Assembly (NCBI GenBank): GCA_943787435.1
Contig: CALSMK010000012.1
Span: 1 to 48,728 of the forward strand
Direction of reading: 5' to 3'
DNA: 48,728 nt
Source: an uncultured Flavobacteriales bacterium
Lineage (GTDB): Bacteria; Bacteroidota; Bacteroidia; Flavobacteriales_D; Sanyastnellaceae
Shown here: positions 34,221-43,404 of the stretch, one piece after another
How the letters are laid out: the number at the start of each line of letters is the position of its first letter
How positions within the stretch are numbered: position 1 is the stretch's first letter
Notes under the pieces: generated by a model
Database searches by the model: none
What the model was told of the DNA's origin: nothing
Seen by the model: only the letters and a program-made list of their open reading frames with translations
Translations under genes and position numbers: made by a program

Positions 34221-37200
34221 TCAACGAATCACCGTGACCATGCCTTGGATGGTCTCAGGGTACTTCCCATGTGTCCAACGGACTTGGACGGAGTAGGCAT
34301 ATTGTCCGTCACGCACAAAGTGCTCGCCGCTGCCACTCTGATCTTGGCCCACCCAGTACTCTTCTGGGTTGGTAGAGGAAAAGACAACCTCTCCCCATCT
34401 GTTGAAGACCTCGAACCGGTAGTCGGTGGCGCCGAATGCTTGACCGAAAGGTCGGAACCCGTCATTCAACCCGTCATTGTTGGGAGAAAAGGCATTGGGC
34501 ACAAAGAGCCTCAGGTCCAGCTCTGTGAAATGAGCCACCACATTGACCGTGCCATCGGCGGGGAGTTCAACCCCCAATTCAGGCGACGCTTTGGATGTCG
34601 ATGACAATTCACCACTGACTTCCCAGTGGTCAAATTGCCAATCTCCTGCGGGCTTGGCATTGAAGGCTTGTGGCCCGTCCACAACAAAACTGCTTTCCCA
34701 ATGGTCCGAAACCATGGCCTTGCCCACGACGTCCACAGATCCGGAGCCAGCGGGCATGACATCCACAATCAAGTTGACATGCTCAACGTATTCAAAGTGA
34801 GCCGTCACTGCTCCCCCTGTGTCCACCAGAAGGACCGCTGAAGCGGACTCTTCGTCCGGCAGAACCGCATTCGCGTCCCAGCTCCAATGCGTGAAGGTCC
34901 ACCATTCAATAGGGGTCGCAGCAATGTCGTGTTCCCCATCGAAAAGCTCCACGGCATCGGGGAAGGGACCTTCCACCAATCCGTTCACAGAAATGTTGCC
35001 CACACCTGCGGGCTCCACATCGAACACAATCGTTTCTGGCGGAACAGGTACGCCAAAGTGAGCCATGATGGTCACGTCACCCTCCAACAGCAATTCCACC
35101 AAAATGTCTTGGTAATCCTCAATAACCAAGTCCCCTGACACCACTTCCCAATACAGGAACTCAGCACCTTCACAAATTTCTTCTGCTTCAAGTGATATCG
35201 GCACTCCCGCGAAGTACCAACCTGAAAACGGCACCATGTCTGGTGATATGTCCACGGAATTGAGCTCCACCTCACCGCACCCCTCAATCAACAAGGTCAA
35301 CGTCACAGGCTCCACATCGTAGCAATCTTCCATGCCCGTCAACACCGTTTCATTGCATCGCTCATCGATGAAGTCGTGGACCTCCTGAACTTGGGCTTGC
35401 CAAGTGGCGTAATCTCCGCCCCAGCGGTCCATTTGACGCGGCATCTCTGGGTCAATCACTGCAATCATGCTGTCCAAAACGGCGTGCATGTTGTCGCAGC
35501 TGAAATGGGTGTTGCCCAAGTCCGCCCACCGGTTGATGTACGTGGCCCAGAAGTCGTCATTGTCGAGCAAGGCATTCAACACGGGAATGTGTCCCTGCCC
35601 ACCTACGTCTCCCATGGCTTCAGGGTCGCATGGGTCTGCTTCTGATCCGGTGTCCGGGATGCCCGTGTAGTTCGCGCCATGGCCGAAGGTGTTGTCCATG
35701 TCCCAGAGTGCGTAGCGCCAGCGTCGACCATCGCCATCGGGGTTTCTTCCTCTCCACCAGGCCGTGTTCCAGTTCAACCAGTCGGCACAGACCACGTAAC
35801 TGTTCAGGATGAAATAGTCAATGAGGGACATTTCATTCAACTCCGAGACAGCGCTTTGGTAATTCGCATCGACGGTCATGTCGTTGCCTGTGATGAAGTC
35901 AACCAAGGTGTACCAGTCATCTCCGTCGCCATATTCTTCCCAGGTTCCTCCCCATGTTTTGAGGAAGTCGATGTCATAGCGACCCTGGTCGTAGTACTTG
36001 TTGGTGAAGTCACTGTCGTCCACCTTTTCTCGGTACTCATATACGCCCCAATACTGCCCGTTGATGTACAGAATACAGCTCTCGTTGGTGCGCTCATCCA
36101 AATGAAGGTCTGCAAGGCCACTCAGGGTCTGCACATAGGCATCTCGGATGTGGGCTCCCCCAGAAAATGGGTAGTTGTCATTGGCGGCCGCCTTGAAAAT
36201 CAGACGCTGGAACTTCCCGCGGTCCGACAAGTGAAACAACTCGGCGTCCACCACATCGTCGTGCCCCATTTGGTCACGTGTGATGTAGTCGAATCCTTTT
36301 TGTGGATAAGCGTTCGAGTCGTTTCCGTGCTCATTGCTGTCCCCTTCGGCCTCCACCCAAAACGAGCCGTCCTCGTTAAAGAATTCGATGTGCATGGGCT
36401 CGTCACCGAACCACTCGCCATCTTCCAATCCTGGGCCGCTCACACTCACCACGCGAATGGCATGGGAGTCCCCACCAAAGAAGTAGGTGTTGGTTTCTAC
36501 GAAACTGGGGGCCAAAACTCCTGTTGGATCAATGGCCACCGCACGAACAACAGTGGTCTCAAAAAGCCCGATGGGGGCCACGTAAGGAAGGGTACTGTCA
36601 TCCGGGCGATAACCATCCAAAGTGTAGTGGATCTCCATGCCCGGGGCTCCAGAAATGGCCAGGGACATGGCGTCTGCATGGTACCCCGGTGCTTCTCCAA
36701 ACTCAGGCTTGGGTGCATAACCGTCATACATGAAACCGGCCGAGCCTGCATTGGATGCGTTCGGGGTGGGGTTGGTGCAGACTTTCCATCCTGGCGCACC
36801 ATCCACGTCTCTGGCCCAGCTGTGGTCTTCCTGATTGGTTCCCACGTCAGTGCCATAGGTGTAACTCTCCAAAATGGCTCCAGAAGCATCCGCAAAAACA
36901 ACAGACTCATCCTTGCATTGGTGTATCCTAAAGTTGGTATTCAAAAAACCACCTGCGTATAGGTTGCCTGCGATGGCTTCACCACTGCAAATGATGGTGA
37001 GAAACCCATTTGGAGGAACAATGGTTCCCGCTGGAATTTCAAATTTGGTGGGTTCATCTGTCTTGTCTGACATGTAATACCCACCAAGGTCCACAGGTCC
37101 AGCTGTGGGGTTGAAAAACTCCACAAAATCCTCGTTGTTGCCCGCCACATTGAGCGAGTAATTCGAACAGGAAAATTCATTGATGACCACTTGCCCGAGC

Positions 37201-37271
37201 ACAGAACTCATGGGACAAAACACCAGCAGGCATGCGAGAAGGCGCACGGAAAGATTTTGGATCAGCTTCAA
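34221..37271 (-). CDS. Secreted lamin-tail/CotH-kinase-like protein with CHU_C domain
   Basis: 1016 aa exported multidomain protein. Signal peptide (VRLLACLLVFCPMSS, cleavage near LGQ). Lamin-tail domain at about 27-150 (VVINEFSCSN...EDFVEFFNPT, VDLGGYYMSDK). Chitobiase-C-like segment at about 190-270 (IHYTLDGYRPDDS). A CotH-type segment at about 285-600 (CILYINGQYWGVYEYREKVD, WRYALWDMDNTFG). Then two repeats of the INPAGSGxV...F.HW type at about 670-905, and CHU_C over the last 100 residues (LFVPNAFSPNNDGLNDGF, FEVFNRWGEVVF). CotH proteins of Bacillus phosphorylate spore-coat proteins; activity here is unproven. The start is TTG at 37271 or GTG at 37247, since no ATG lies between the upstream stop and the signal peptide core. 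Confidence 0.87.
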   Translation of the reverse strand: MKLIQNLSVRLLACLLVFCPMSSVLGQVVINEFSCSNYSLNVAGNNEDFVEFFNPTAGPVDLGGYYMSDKTDEPTKFEIPAGTIVPPNGFLTIICSGEAIAGNLYAGGFLNTNFRIHQCKDESVVFADASGAILESYTYGTDVGTNQEDHSWARDVDGAPGWKVCTNPTPNASNAGSAGFMYDGYAPKPEFGEAPGYHADAMSLAISGAPGMEIHYTLDGYRPDDSTLPYVAPIGLFETTVVRAVAIDPTGVLAPSFVETNTYFFGGDSHAIRVVSVSGPGLEDGEWFGDEPMHIEFFNEDGSFWVEAEGDSNEHGNDSNAYPQKGFDYITRDQMGHDDVVDAELFHLSDRGKFQRLIFKAAANDNYPFSGGAHIRDAYVQTLSGLADLHLDERTNESCILYINGQYWGVYEYREKVDDSDFTNKYYDQGRYDIDFLKTWGGTWEEYGDGDDWYTLVDFITGNDMTVDANYQSAVSELNEMSLIDYFILNSYVVCADWLNWNTAWWRGRNPDGDGRRWRYALWDMDNTFGHGANYTGIPDTGSEADPCDPEAMGDVGGQGHIPVLNALLDNDDFWATYINRWADLGNTHFSCDNMHAVLDSMIAVIDPEMPRQMDRWGGDYATWQAQVQEVHDFIDERCNETVLTGMEDCYDVEPVTLTLLIEGCGEVELNSVDISPDMVPFSGWYFAGVPISLEAEEICEGAEFLYWEVVSGDLVIEDYQDILVELLLEGDVTIMAHFGVPVPPETIVFDVEPAGVGNISVNGLVEGPFPDAVELFDGEHDIAATPIEWWTFTHWSWDANAVLPDEESASAVLLVDTGGAVTAHFEYVEHVNLIVDVMPAGSGSVDVVGKAMVSDHWESSFVVDGPQAFNAKPAGDWQFDHWEVSGELSSTSKASPELGVELPADGTVNVVAHFTELDLRLFVPNAFSPNNDGLNDGFRPFGQAFGATDYRFEVFNRWGEVVFSSTNPEEYWVGQDQSGSGEHFVRDGQYAYSVQVRWTHGKYPETIQGMVTVIR

Positions 37272-37414
37272 GACTCTTGCAAGTTACAGGATTACAACAC
37301 CTCTGACCCCATTAGGTTGCACCACGCACTGTCCATTGTCACTTCAAGCTGTTCATGAATCGCATGGCTCAGTCACTGCATCAGAACTTGATGGTGGTCA
37401 ATGGGATGCCCGGA

Positions 37415-37969
37415 TCAATTCACCGAGTAAATCCACATGGGCGGGAAATTGGCCGCGACACCCTTCACCAAGCGCAAATTGAAATCGCAATAGTGCTTTT
37501 TCATGATGGGAGGCATGTAGGTGAAAAACCGATAGACGGTCCCTGAGCCTGTCCGATTCAGAAGCGAGGCAAAGAGCACCTTTTTGACCGCTTCAGGCAA
37601 AACAAAGGGCAACCCAGACAGCACCAAATCCACCCTTGGCCATCCCCGTTCTTCGATCAATGCGTCCAGCTCGTGAGCGCTGGCTTGCACCACTTCAAAG
37701 CGGTCTCCAAAACGGGCCTTCAAATTCGCAACGTACCCTTCGTCCAATTCAATCACCAAGACCTGACAATGGGAGGGAAGGCGGTCAAACAGCTCTTGGG
37801 TGAAGCACCCTGTGCCCGGGCCGAGCTCCACCACGTATTCCAAAGACGACAGGTCCAATCCGGTCAACATCGCCCTCGAAGCCACACGGCTGCTCGGCAC
37901 AACAGATGCGTTGCGAAGAGGATGCTTCAAAAAATTCCAGAGGAATGCCATTCTGCCTTGCAGGGCCAT
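37415..37969 (-). CDS. SAM-dependent methyltransferase, phospholipid N-methyltransferase (PmtA)-like
   Basis: 184 aa. The N-terminal FLKHPLRNASVVPSSRVASRAM and motif I VVELGPGTGCFTQELFDRL match PmtA-type phosphatidylethanolamine methyltransferases and the related KsgA-like fold. VDLVLSGLPFVL resembles the post-motif SGLP of PmtA; KsgA-type NIPY is absent, which speaks against a 16S rRNA dimethylase. The C-terminal FPPMWIYSVN is compatible with PmtA. It lies 25 bases before the glucanase gene and 143 bases after the CotH-like gene on the same strand. Confidence 0.78.
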   Translation of the reverse strand: MALQGRMAFLWNFLKHPLRNASVVPSSRVASRAMLTGLDLSSLEYVVELGPGTGCFTQELFDRLPSHCQVLVIELDEGYVANLKARFGDRFEVVQASAHELDALIEERGWPRVDLVLSGLPFVLPEAVKKVLFASLLNRTGSGTVYRFFTYMPPIMKKHYCDFNLRLVKGVAANFPPMWIYSVN

Positions 37970-37993
37970 GATCTTCAGAATTAAAGTCTAAAA

Positions 37994-40096
37994 TCAGTTG
38001 CAGTTGCTTCCAAATTGGGAGAGCATGGCCAGCACATCACTGACCCCTACAAAACCATCTCCATCCAAATCTGGACAAGAATAACCCGACAGGGTGAACA
38101 TACAGGAACCATCGTCCCATATGGCCAAGGCGTTGTAATTGACCGCGTCGATGTATGCACAACCAGACTCAGCCAATCCTGTGCACAAAGAAGAAGGGGA
38201 GTCTGGATTCGCCAAAGGGGAGAAGTTGGATGCAAATGGATCTGCGCACCCCATGCATGCCGCGCATTCGCCAAAACAAACCACCGGCATCGCAGTCTCC
38301 TCAATCCAAGTCATTTGGCGGTGAGCCCCACCACAACCGGGAATGCTTTCCCATGCTGGACCTAAACCGCCAGCGGGGGTGCCAAACCGGAATTCGATGG
38401 GGGCATATGCCTGAACAGAAACTGTGGTCTGCCAAGCTCCCCACAACGCTGGATCCATGGCATGCACGACACCATCGACCTCCACCAATGCCGACATCGA
38501 TGGGTCCGGCATTTGAACCCGAAGGGTGACCGACACCATCACAGGTTCTTCTGGCTCACAAATGTCACAGGTTCCAAAACAAGCCGTTTCAAGAACCATG
38601 GATGAGTTTCCCAGCACAAACGTTCGGTTGGTATACACATTGGGTCCATCATAGCTGGTGCTTGTGCATGGCGCGCCCACCGGAAACGTCTCCACCAATC
38701 CAGACCAACCCTCTGTGGTGTATTTGAATTGATGCCCTCCACTTGGAAGCAGGAGTATGGTCGACCAAATCCCATCGCCATTGACATCGGACATGGGGGC
38801 GCACTCGCCACACCAGTCATTGAATGTCCCGTTCACATAAGCCGTTTGGCCATCAGCAGAAACCCCATTCAACCCCACTGAAAAGGTGACCGCATACAGA
38901 CAGCTGCCATCGTTTGAAGAGGCCGAAGAATTGTAGTTGCCCGCATTGGGGTCATTGCAACCCGGCCCGCCCAAACCTGGACATGCATCCGGGTTAGAAA
39001 AGCAATCCGCATCGGTGACCACACTGGACCAACCAACATCCACATATCGGTTTACAAAGGTGTTTCCTCCGTCTTCCACGGTGATCGTTCCTGGCGCTCC
39101 CGAAGAAAACACCTCTTCGACACCTCCCCAACCGTTGATGGTGAAGCGGTATTCATGGAGCCCTTGAGGCAAGTCTAAAGTGGTGGACCAAATCCCATTG
39201 CCCTCCTCGGACAATGCGGTGGCGCTTCCAGCCCATCCATCAAACAATCCAGACACATATACTTCGTCGTCAGGCCCCAAGGCTTGGTTGCTCATGTTGA
39301 CCCTAAAGGTGACAGGCTGAGGTTCTGGCACGTGCTCGTAAACCCGGACCCAGTCCACCTTCATCACCTGTGGAAACTGCGTCGTGCCATCGGGTGATCC
39401 AGGCCACATTCCGCCCACAGCTACATTCAGCAACATGTGATAGTCCTCGGCAAACAACCAAGGGGTGGGGCTGACTTGAGTCCGGTCCAAATTGAAATAA
39501 ACTTGGCCATCCACAGACCACTGAATGTGGTCTGGCCACCATTCCACGGTATAGGTGTGGTACCCTGTGGTCCAATCGTCAGAATAAATCGATCCTCCCA
39601 AGGATTGCACATTGTCCACCGCACCCCAATGGGCGGTTCCGTGACAACTTCCCGGGGCATTTCCCACCAATTCCATGATGTCGATCTCACCTGGCCAAGG
39701 GTTGTTTTCCCTCAACATCCAAAACGCCGGCCAAATGCCCTGCCCAGTTGGCAAATCAATTCGAGCTTCCCATTTTCCGTGGGTTTGGCTGAATTTGTTT
39801 TTGGTCACCATTCTTGAGGAGGTGTAACTGCTTCCAGCAAATTCCTCTTCGATGGCTGTGATGATCAATTCACCATTCTCCACTCGAGCATTGTCGGTGT
39901 CGTCAGTGTAATACTGCAACTCACCATTTCCCCAACCCCAAAGTCCCTGGGCAGCGCCTGTTCCAATGTCGTATCCCCACTTATTGGGGTCAATGGAAGT
40001 GCCATTGAACTCATCGCTCCAAGACAAATCCCAAGTCTGGGCAAAAGAGACTGAAGTGAGGCTCAGGGCAAGAAAAAAAGACAACAATCTCAGCAT
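37994..40096 (-). CDS. Secreted GH16 endo-beta-glucanase (laminarinase-like) with accessory modules and dockerin-like tail
   Basis: About 700 aa exported enzyme likely to cut beta-1,3-glucans such as laminarin. A signal peptide ends near SFAQ. The GH16 domain (about 20-265) has the catalytic GEIDIMELVG (Glu137, Asp139, Glu142) with IWPAFWML before it and MKVDWVRVYE at the end. Two starch-binding-like modules follow (VYVSGLFDGWAG, AYVNGTFNDWCG). Two Cys-rich units of the form GC.DP.A.NYN...DGSC surround a third module. The C-terminus is a single EF-hand-like dockerin-type repeat, DLDGDGFVGVSDVLAMLSQFG..C. The ATG at 40096 is preferred to 40120 because it begins the signal peptide directly. The module order suggests a surface-bound polysaccharide degrader. 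Confidence 0.9.
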   Translation of the reverse strand: MLRLLSFFLALSLTSVSFAQTWDLSWSDEFNGTSIDPNKWGYDIGTGAAQGLWGWGNGELQYYTDDTDNARVENGELIITAIEEEFAGSSYTSSRMVTKNKFSQTHGKWEARIDLPTGQGIWPAFWMLRENNPWPGEIDIMELVGNAPGSCHGTAHWGAVDNVQSLGGSIYSDDWTTGYHTYTVEWWPDHIQWSVDGQVYFNLDRTQVSPTPWLFAEDYHMLLNVAVGGMWPGSPDGTTQFPQVMKVDWVRVYEHVPEPQPVTFRVNMSNQALGPDDEVYVSGLFDGWAGSATALSEEGNGIWSTTLDLPQGLHEYRFTINGWGGVEEVFSSGAPGTITVEDGGNTFVNRYVDVGWSSVVTDADCFSNPDACPGLGGPGCNDPNAGNYNSSASSNDGSCLYAVTFSVGLNGVSADGQTAYVNGTFNDWCGECAPMSDVNGDGIWSTILLLPSGGHQFKYTTEGWSGLVETFPVGAPCTSTSYDGPNVYTNRTFVLGNSSMVLETACFGTCDICEPEEPVMVSVTLRVQMPDPSMSALVEVDGVVHAMDPALWGAWQTTVSVQAYAPIEFRFGTPAGGLGPAWESIPGCGGAHRQMTWIEETAMPVVCFGECAACMGCADPFASNFSPLANPDSPSSLCTGLAESGCAYIDAVNYNALAIWDDGSCMFTLSGYSCPDLDGDGFVGVSDVLAMLSQFGSNCN

Positions 40097-40144
40097 AAGG
40101 AGGTCATGACGCTTTGGCAATGTACGGAGCAGATGGACCCAGGG

Positions 40145-41842
40145 TTACCCGCAAGGCTGACCAAAAACCCCAAGAACCAACAACAGGTCCACGACACTGA
40201 TGATTCCGTCTCCATTCACATCCTCTGGACAAGGAGCCGCCGTTCCTGGGTAGCAAGTTCCTGTGAGCGGGGCGCCATCCAGATTCCATGCCGGATCGAT
40301 GGGAACACACATGTGCGCCAAAGCCGTTAGGGGCACATCCACCAAGCGTGGGGTGCCCGCATAGTCCCAAATGACAGGGGCTTCATTCGCGCTCCAAGTT
40401 GCCCCTTGGATGGTGCCCTGGAGCCCGTTTCCCGAACCATCCAAGGCCAGGGACCCTTGGCCTTCATTCAAAGCCCAGTACCCACGAAGGTCTGCCCAAT
40501 CCGGATGCGCATCGCTGAGGCTGCTGCAATGCCACTGAGAAATGGCATCCTCTTCCAACACCTTGCCCCAGAATCGAACCTCGGCCAGCTGCCCAGTCAT
40601 GGCGTATCCTCCGAGGACATCCGCTCCAAAGCTCATTCCGCCACCGACATCCAAGCTCCCGAGAGAAGAGATGTCCGTTTCAGCATTGAACGCGCCGTCG
40701 GTGTAGAGGCGCATCATGCCGTCACGGTCAAAAGAAGCAGTTAAGGTGTGCCATTGTCCGTCGGCAACACCGGCCTCGCCATTGGCATCGACCCGATTGG
40801 AGCCGTCGCTCACATTGACCTTCCAAGCAGGGCCATTGGGATACTCAAATGAAAACACCCAACCTGGATTCAGACCCGAGTCCCAATCCTTGTTTCCCAC
40901 CATGGCCACATCCGCAGCCTCCGTCGATCTCAGCCGCATTTCCACAGTGAAATCTTGGTCAGCGCCCACCAGAAAATCCGGATGATCGGCGAGAATGACA
41001 CGGTCGTCACCCGCAAAACTCAACACCGTCTCAAGCCCCAAGCAGTCTTCGCTTTCAAGGCCAATCCACAAGGTGTCCCTCTCGATCACCTCCACGGGCA
41101 GGGTTGGGGAAGAGGCGAGGATGAACACCCTTCTTTCTCCTTCCGAGTTCCCCCCATGAGAGGTGCCGGCCCCACCATGGTCCGTGGTAACCAACACCAT
41201 CCAATTTTCTTCGACATAATTGGCGCGGCTTTGCAAGGATGACACCATGAGACCCACTTGCTCATCCATCTCTGAAATTGCCGTGAGGTAGGGCGCTGAA
41301 GAGGGAGAAAAGCCCGTGCTGTGCCCCGCATAATCCGGATCGTCCAAGTGAACAAAAATCGCATGGGGATCTCCATTCTCAATCTGTTGAACAGCCGCTG
41401 CCGCTGCCGCTTCTGCTGAGGAGGTGTTCAATGTCACATCGGCACTGGCCCCAACAATTTGGTCATTGATTGGACCCCACTGACAAATGGAAGCGGTATT
41501 CCATTCAGTGTACAATGCTTCGATGCGTTCAAGCCAACCAGGGTATTGCAGGTAATTCTGATTTGAAAAGCTGTTGTCGATCACGTTGTGCTTGCCCGAC
41601 CGAACCCCACAATGAATGGAAGACCATCCAGGACCACTCATCGTGATGTCGTCGTTCAATGCGTCCAAGGTGGAGAAGCCTTCGGCCATCAGGGCATCCA
41701 AATGGGGTGTGGGTGCCTCCACAAGTGCATCGGGTCGCACCCCGTCAATTCCAATCATCAGCACCCTTCCAGCAGGCTGGGCCCACACAGAATGCCCAAA
41801 GAACAGGAGGCAGACCTTCAACAAAAATGAACGGGAATTCAT
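40145..41842 (-). CDS. Secreted phosphodiesterase/phosphatase (alkaline phosphatase superfamily) with LamG and dockerin-like tail
   Basis: 565 aa exported protein. Signal peptide to about WAQ (residue 22). The type I phosphodiesterase/nucleotide pyrophosphatase fold has the metal Asp33 in VLMIGIDG, a likely nucleophile Ser69 in ITMSGPGWSS, and the second metal site in TDHGGAGTSHGG. A LamG/concanavalin-like domain follows (FTVEMRLRS, DGQWHTLTASFDRDGMMRLYTDG, LAEVRFWGKVL). The C-terminus is one dockerin-type repeat, DVNGDGIISVVDLLLVLGVFG..C. It is expected to release phosphate from organic esters outside the cell. The open frame extends 5' into the tRNA-Ser gene; the ATG at 41842 starts the signal peptide. 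Confidence 0.87.
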   Translation of the reverse strand: MNSRSFLLKVCLLFFGHSVWAQPAGRVLMIGIDGVRPDALVEAPTPHLDALMAEGFSTLDALNDDITMSGPGWSSIHCGVRSGKHNVIDNSFSNQNYLQYPGWLERIEALYTEWNTASICQWGPINDQIVGASADVTLNTSSAEAAAAAAVQQIENGDPHAIFVHLDDPDYAGHSTGFSPSSAPYLTAISEMDEQVGLMVSSLQSRANYVEENWMVLVTTDHGGAGTSHGGNSEGERRVFILASSPTLPVEVIERDTLWIGLESEDCLGLETVLSFAGDDRVILADHPDFLVGADQDFTVEMRLRSTEAADVAMVGNKDWDSGLNPGWVFSFEYPNGPAWKVNVSDGSNRVDANGEAGVADGQWHTLTASFDRDGMMRLYTDGAFNAETDISSLGSLDVGGGMSFGADVLGGYAMTGQLAEVRFWGKVLEEDAISQWHCSSLSDAHPDWADLRGYWALNEGQGSLALDGSGNGLQGTIQGATWSANEAPVIWDYAGTPRLVDVPLTALAHMCVPIDPAWNLDGAPLTGTCYPGTAAPCPEDVNGDGIISVVDLLLVLGVFGQPCG

Positions 41843-41994
41843 GGCACAGAAGTTACAATGCCAAGAAGCCTCCATCGTCACGGCCACAACTTCCCTCACC
41901 CTGATGTGCTCAAGAGGAGCATGCCAAGCACCTCCGCCGATGCGGCCATGCAACGCTAAAAACCCCGGCAATTCCATGGAAATGTGGTGGAATG

Positions 41995-42023
41995 AAAAAA
42001 CCCAGGCTGTTGAGCCTGGGTTT
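41995..42023 (-). terminator. Intrinsic terminator after tRNA-Ser
   Basis: AAACCCAGGCT and its exact complement form an 11-base-pair stem with a four-base loop. On the minus strand it is followed by a run of T (complement of 41995-42000), four bases after the tRNA 3' end. Confidence 0.88.
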
Positions 42024-42026
42024 CTG

Positions 42027-42111
42027 CGGAGAGAGAGGGATTCGAACCCCCGGTACCTTGCGGTACAGCGGTTTTCAAGACCGCCGCAATCGACCACTCT
42101 GCCATCTCTCC
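42027..42111 (-). tRNA. tRNA-Ser (anticodon TGA)
   Basis: An 85-base class II tRNA. The acceptor arms GGAGAGA (from 42111) and TCTCTCC pair over seven bases, with G as discriminator. The anticodon loop CTTGAAA gives TGA, reading UCN serine codons. A long variable arm (GTACCGCAAGGTAC) as in serine tRNAs and the TTCGAAT T-loop are present. CCA is not encoded. A perfect TACATTTG promoter box lies 10 bases upstream and an intrinsic terminator directly downstream. Confidence 0.96.
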
Positions 42112-42121
42112 AATGGAGGCG

Positions 42122-42155
42122 CAAATGTAAGAAAGCCAAGCGTGCCTTTTGTCAA
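42122..42155 (-). promoter_or_regulatory. Putative promoter of tRNA-Ser
   Basis: On the minus strand TACATTTG (42129-42122) fits the -7 consensus TAnnTTTG exactly, 10 bases before the tRNA 5' end. A TTG at 42155-42153 is a possible -33 element, although the 23-base spacing is longer than usual. Confidence 0.55.
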
Positions 42156-42164
42156 GCTTGAAGA

Positions 42165-43404
42165 ATGACCAATGATTATTTTGCCATGGTGAATTTGATT
42201 GTGTTGTCTATACCGGTGTTTTTCAGCCTCATCGCCCTCGAGGTCACTTGGGACCGATGGAAAGGATTGGGCCTTTATCGACTGGGAGACACCCTGGCCA
42301 ACATCGGATGTGGCATCATGGATCAATCCAGCGGATTGTTCTCAAAGGTCTTGTTGTGGGCGCGTACACCGCTGTTTTTCATAGCACTGCACACATCCGA
42401 GTTGGAGCATGGAAAGCACCTTGCTCGTTTGGTCCACAGCTTTTGTCATGAGCGATTTGGCCTACTACTGGGCACATCGATTGAGCCATCAAGTGAATGT
42501 GCTGTGGATTGGCCATTCTGTGCACCACCAAAGTGAAGATTACAATTTGGGGGTGGCCTTGCGCCAAAGTGTGCTGCAAAAAGTGCTGCTGATGTGGGTG
42601 TATTGGCCGCTGGCCATCCTGGGTTTCCCTCCAGAAATCTTCCTGACCTGCATGGCAGCCAATTTGCTCTATCAATTCTGGATTCACACCGAATTGATTG
42701 ACCGAATGGGGCCCTTGGAATGGGTGCTGAACACGCCATCTCACCACCGGGTGCACCACGGGCGAAATCCAGAATACATTGACCGCAATCACGCCGGGGT
42801 CTTTATCATTTGGGACCGGATGTTTGGCACCTTCCAACAAGAACACGTGAAGCCCACGTATGGGGTCACTTGTCCCACGGATTCATTCAATCCTGTTTAC
42901 GCCCAATGGAAGCCTGTGGCCGATTTGTGGAAGACCCTCCGCACGATACCCGGATTTTTGGACAAGGTTCGATTCTTGTTGGCGCCACCGGGATGGTTTC
43001 CAGACAGCATTGGAGGTCCCCAAAGTCCACCTGCCATTGTTGGCGAAGAACAGAAGTTCAACCCGCGACCGTCCGGGCGACTGGCAGTGGTGTTGATCGG
43101 CAGATGGGGAATGCTCTTGGGCATTGCCCTCCTGGCTCTTGAAAACAAAGACGTCATTTCCTCGCTTGAACTCGCTTGCACCTTGATTTGGGTGTTCAGT
43201 GCACTCGCAGCAGTCGGCGAACTTTGGAACCGAGGATGGAGCAGGGGAGGACTGGCCTTGGCTTGGGTGGTGGACTTGGCCTTTGTACCCGTCGCCGTCC
43301 TTCTTGCAGGCGGTCTTGGATGGGGTTATGCTCCCAAAGTCCTGTTGGCCTTGTTGTCAGCTGCAGCCACTGCCTGGGCACTTTGGGCATCCAAAAAACG
43401 ATAG
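42165..43404 (+). CDS. Sterol desaturase / fatty acid hydroxylase family protein (frame broken near 42.35-42.41 kb)
   Basis: Membrane di-iron hydroxylase-type protein, about 410 aa when repaired. The start at 42165 reads ...ALEVTWDRWKGLGLYRLGDTLANIGCGIMDQ, the family N-terminus. The frame then has to move near 42350 (to read VVGAYTAVFHSTAHIRV) and again near 42405 (to read ESTLLVWSTAFVMSDLAYYW). Both moves look like one missing base each. Downstream the His boxes are intact: HRLSH, HSVHHQSE and HHRVHHG...DRNH. The C-terminal third holds four or more helices, an extension common in Bacteroidota members. The substrate may be a lipid; none is identified. Since neighbours are also broken, sequencing error is the likely cause. 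Confidence 0.78.

Noticed and set aside
35679..36962. 427-codon open frame on the plus strand opposite the CotH-like gene
   Set aside because: It has no domain-like pattern, is rich in Val/His/Gly typical of antisense shadows of GC-rich genes, and lies fully inside a well-supported gene.
37415..37969. KsgA-type 16S rRNA dimethyladenosine transferase
   Set aside because: The protein is short and lacks the NIPY/NLPY motif; SGLPFVL and the N-terminal block point to PmtA-like enzymes.
41843..42139. Upstream extension of the phosphodiesterase frame
   Set aside because: It runs through the tRNA-Ser gene and its terminator; the signal peptide begins at 41842.
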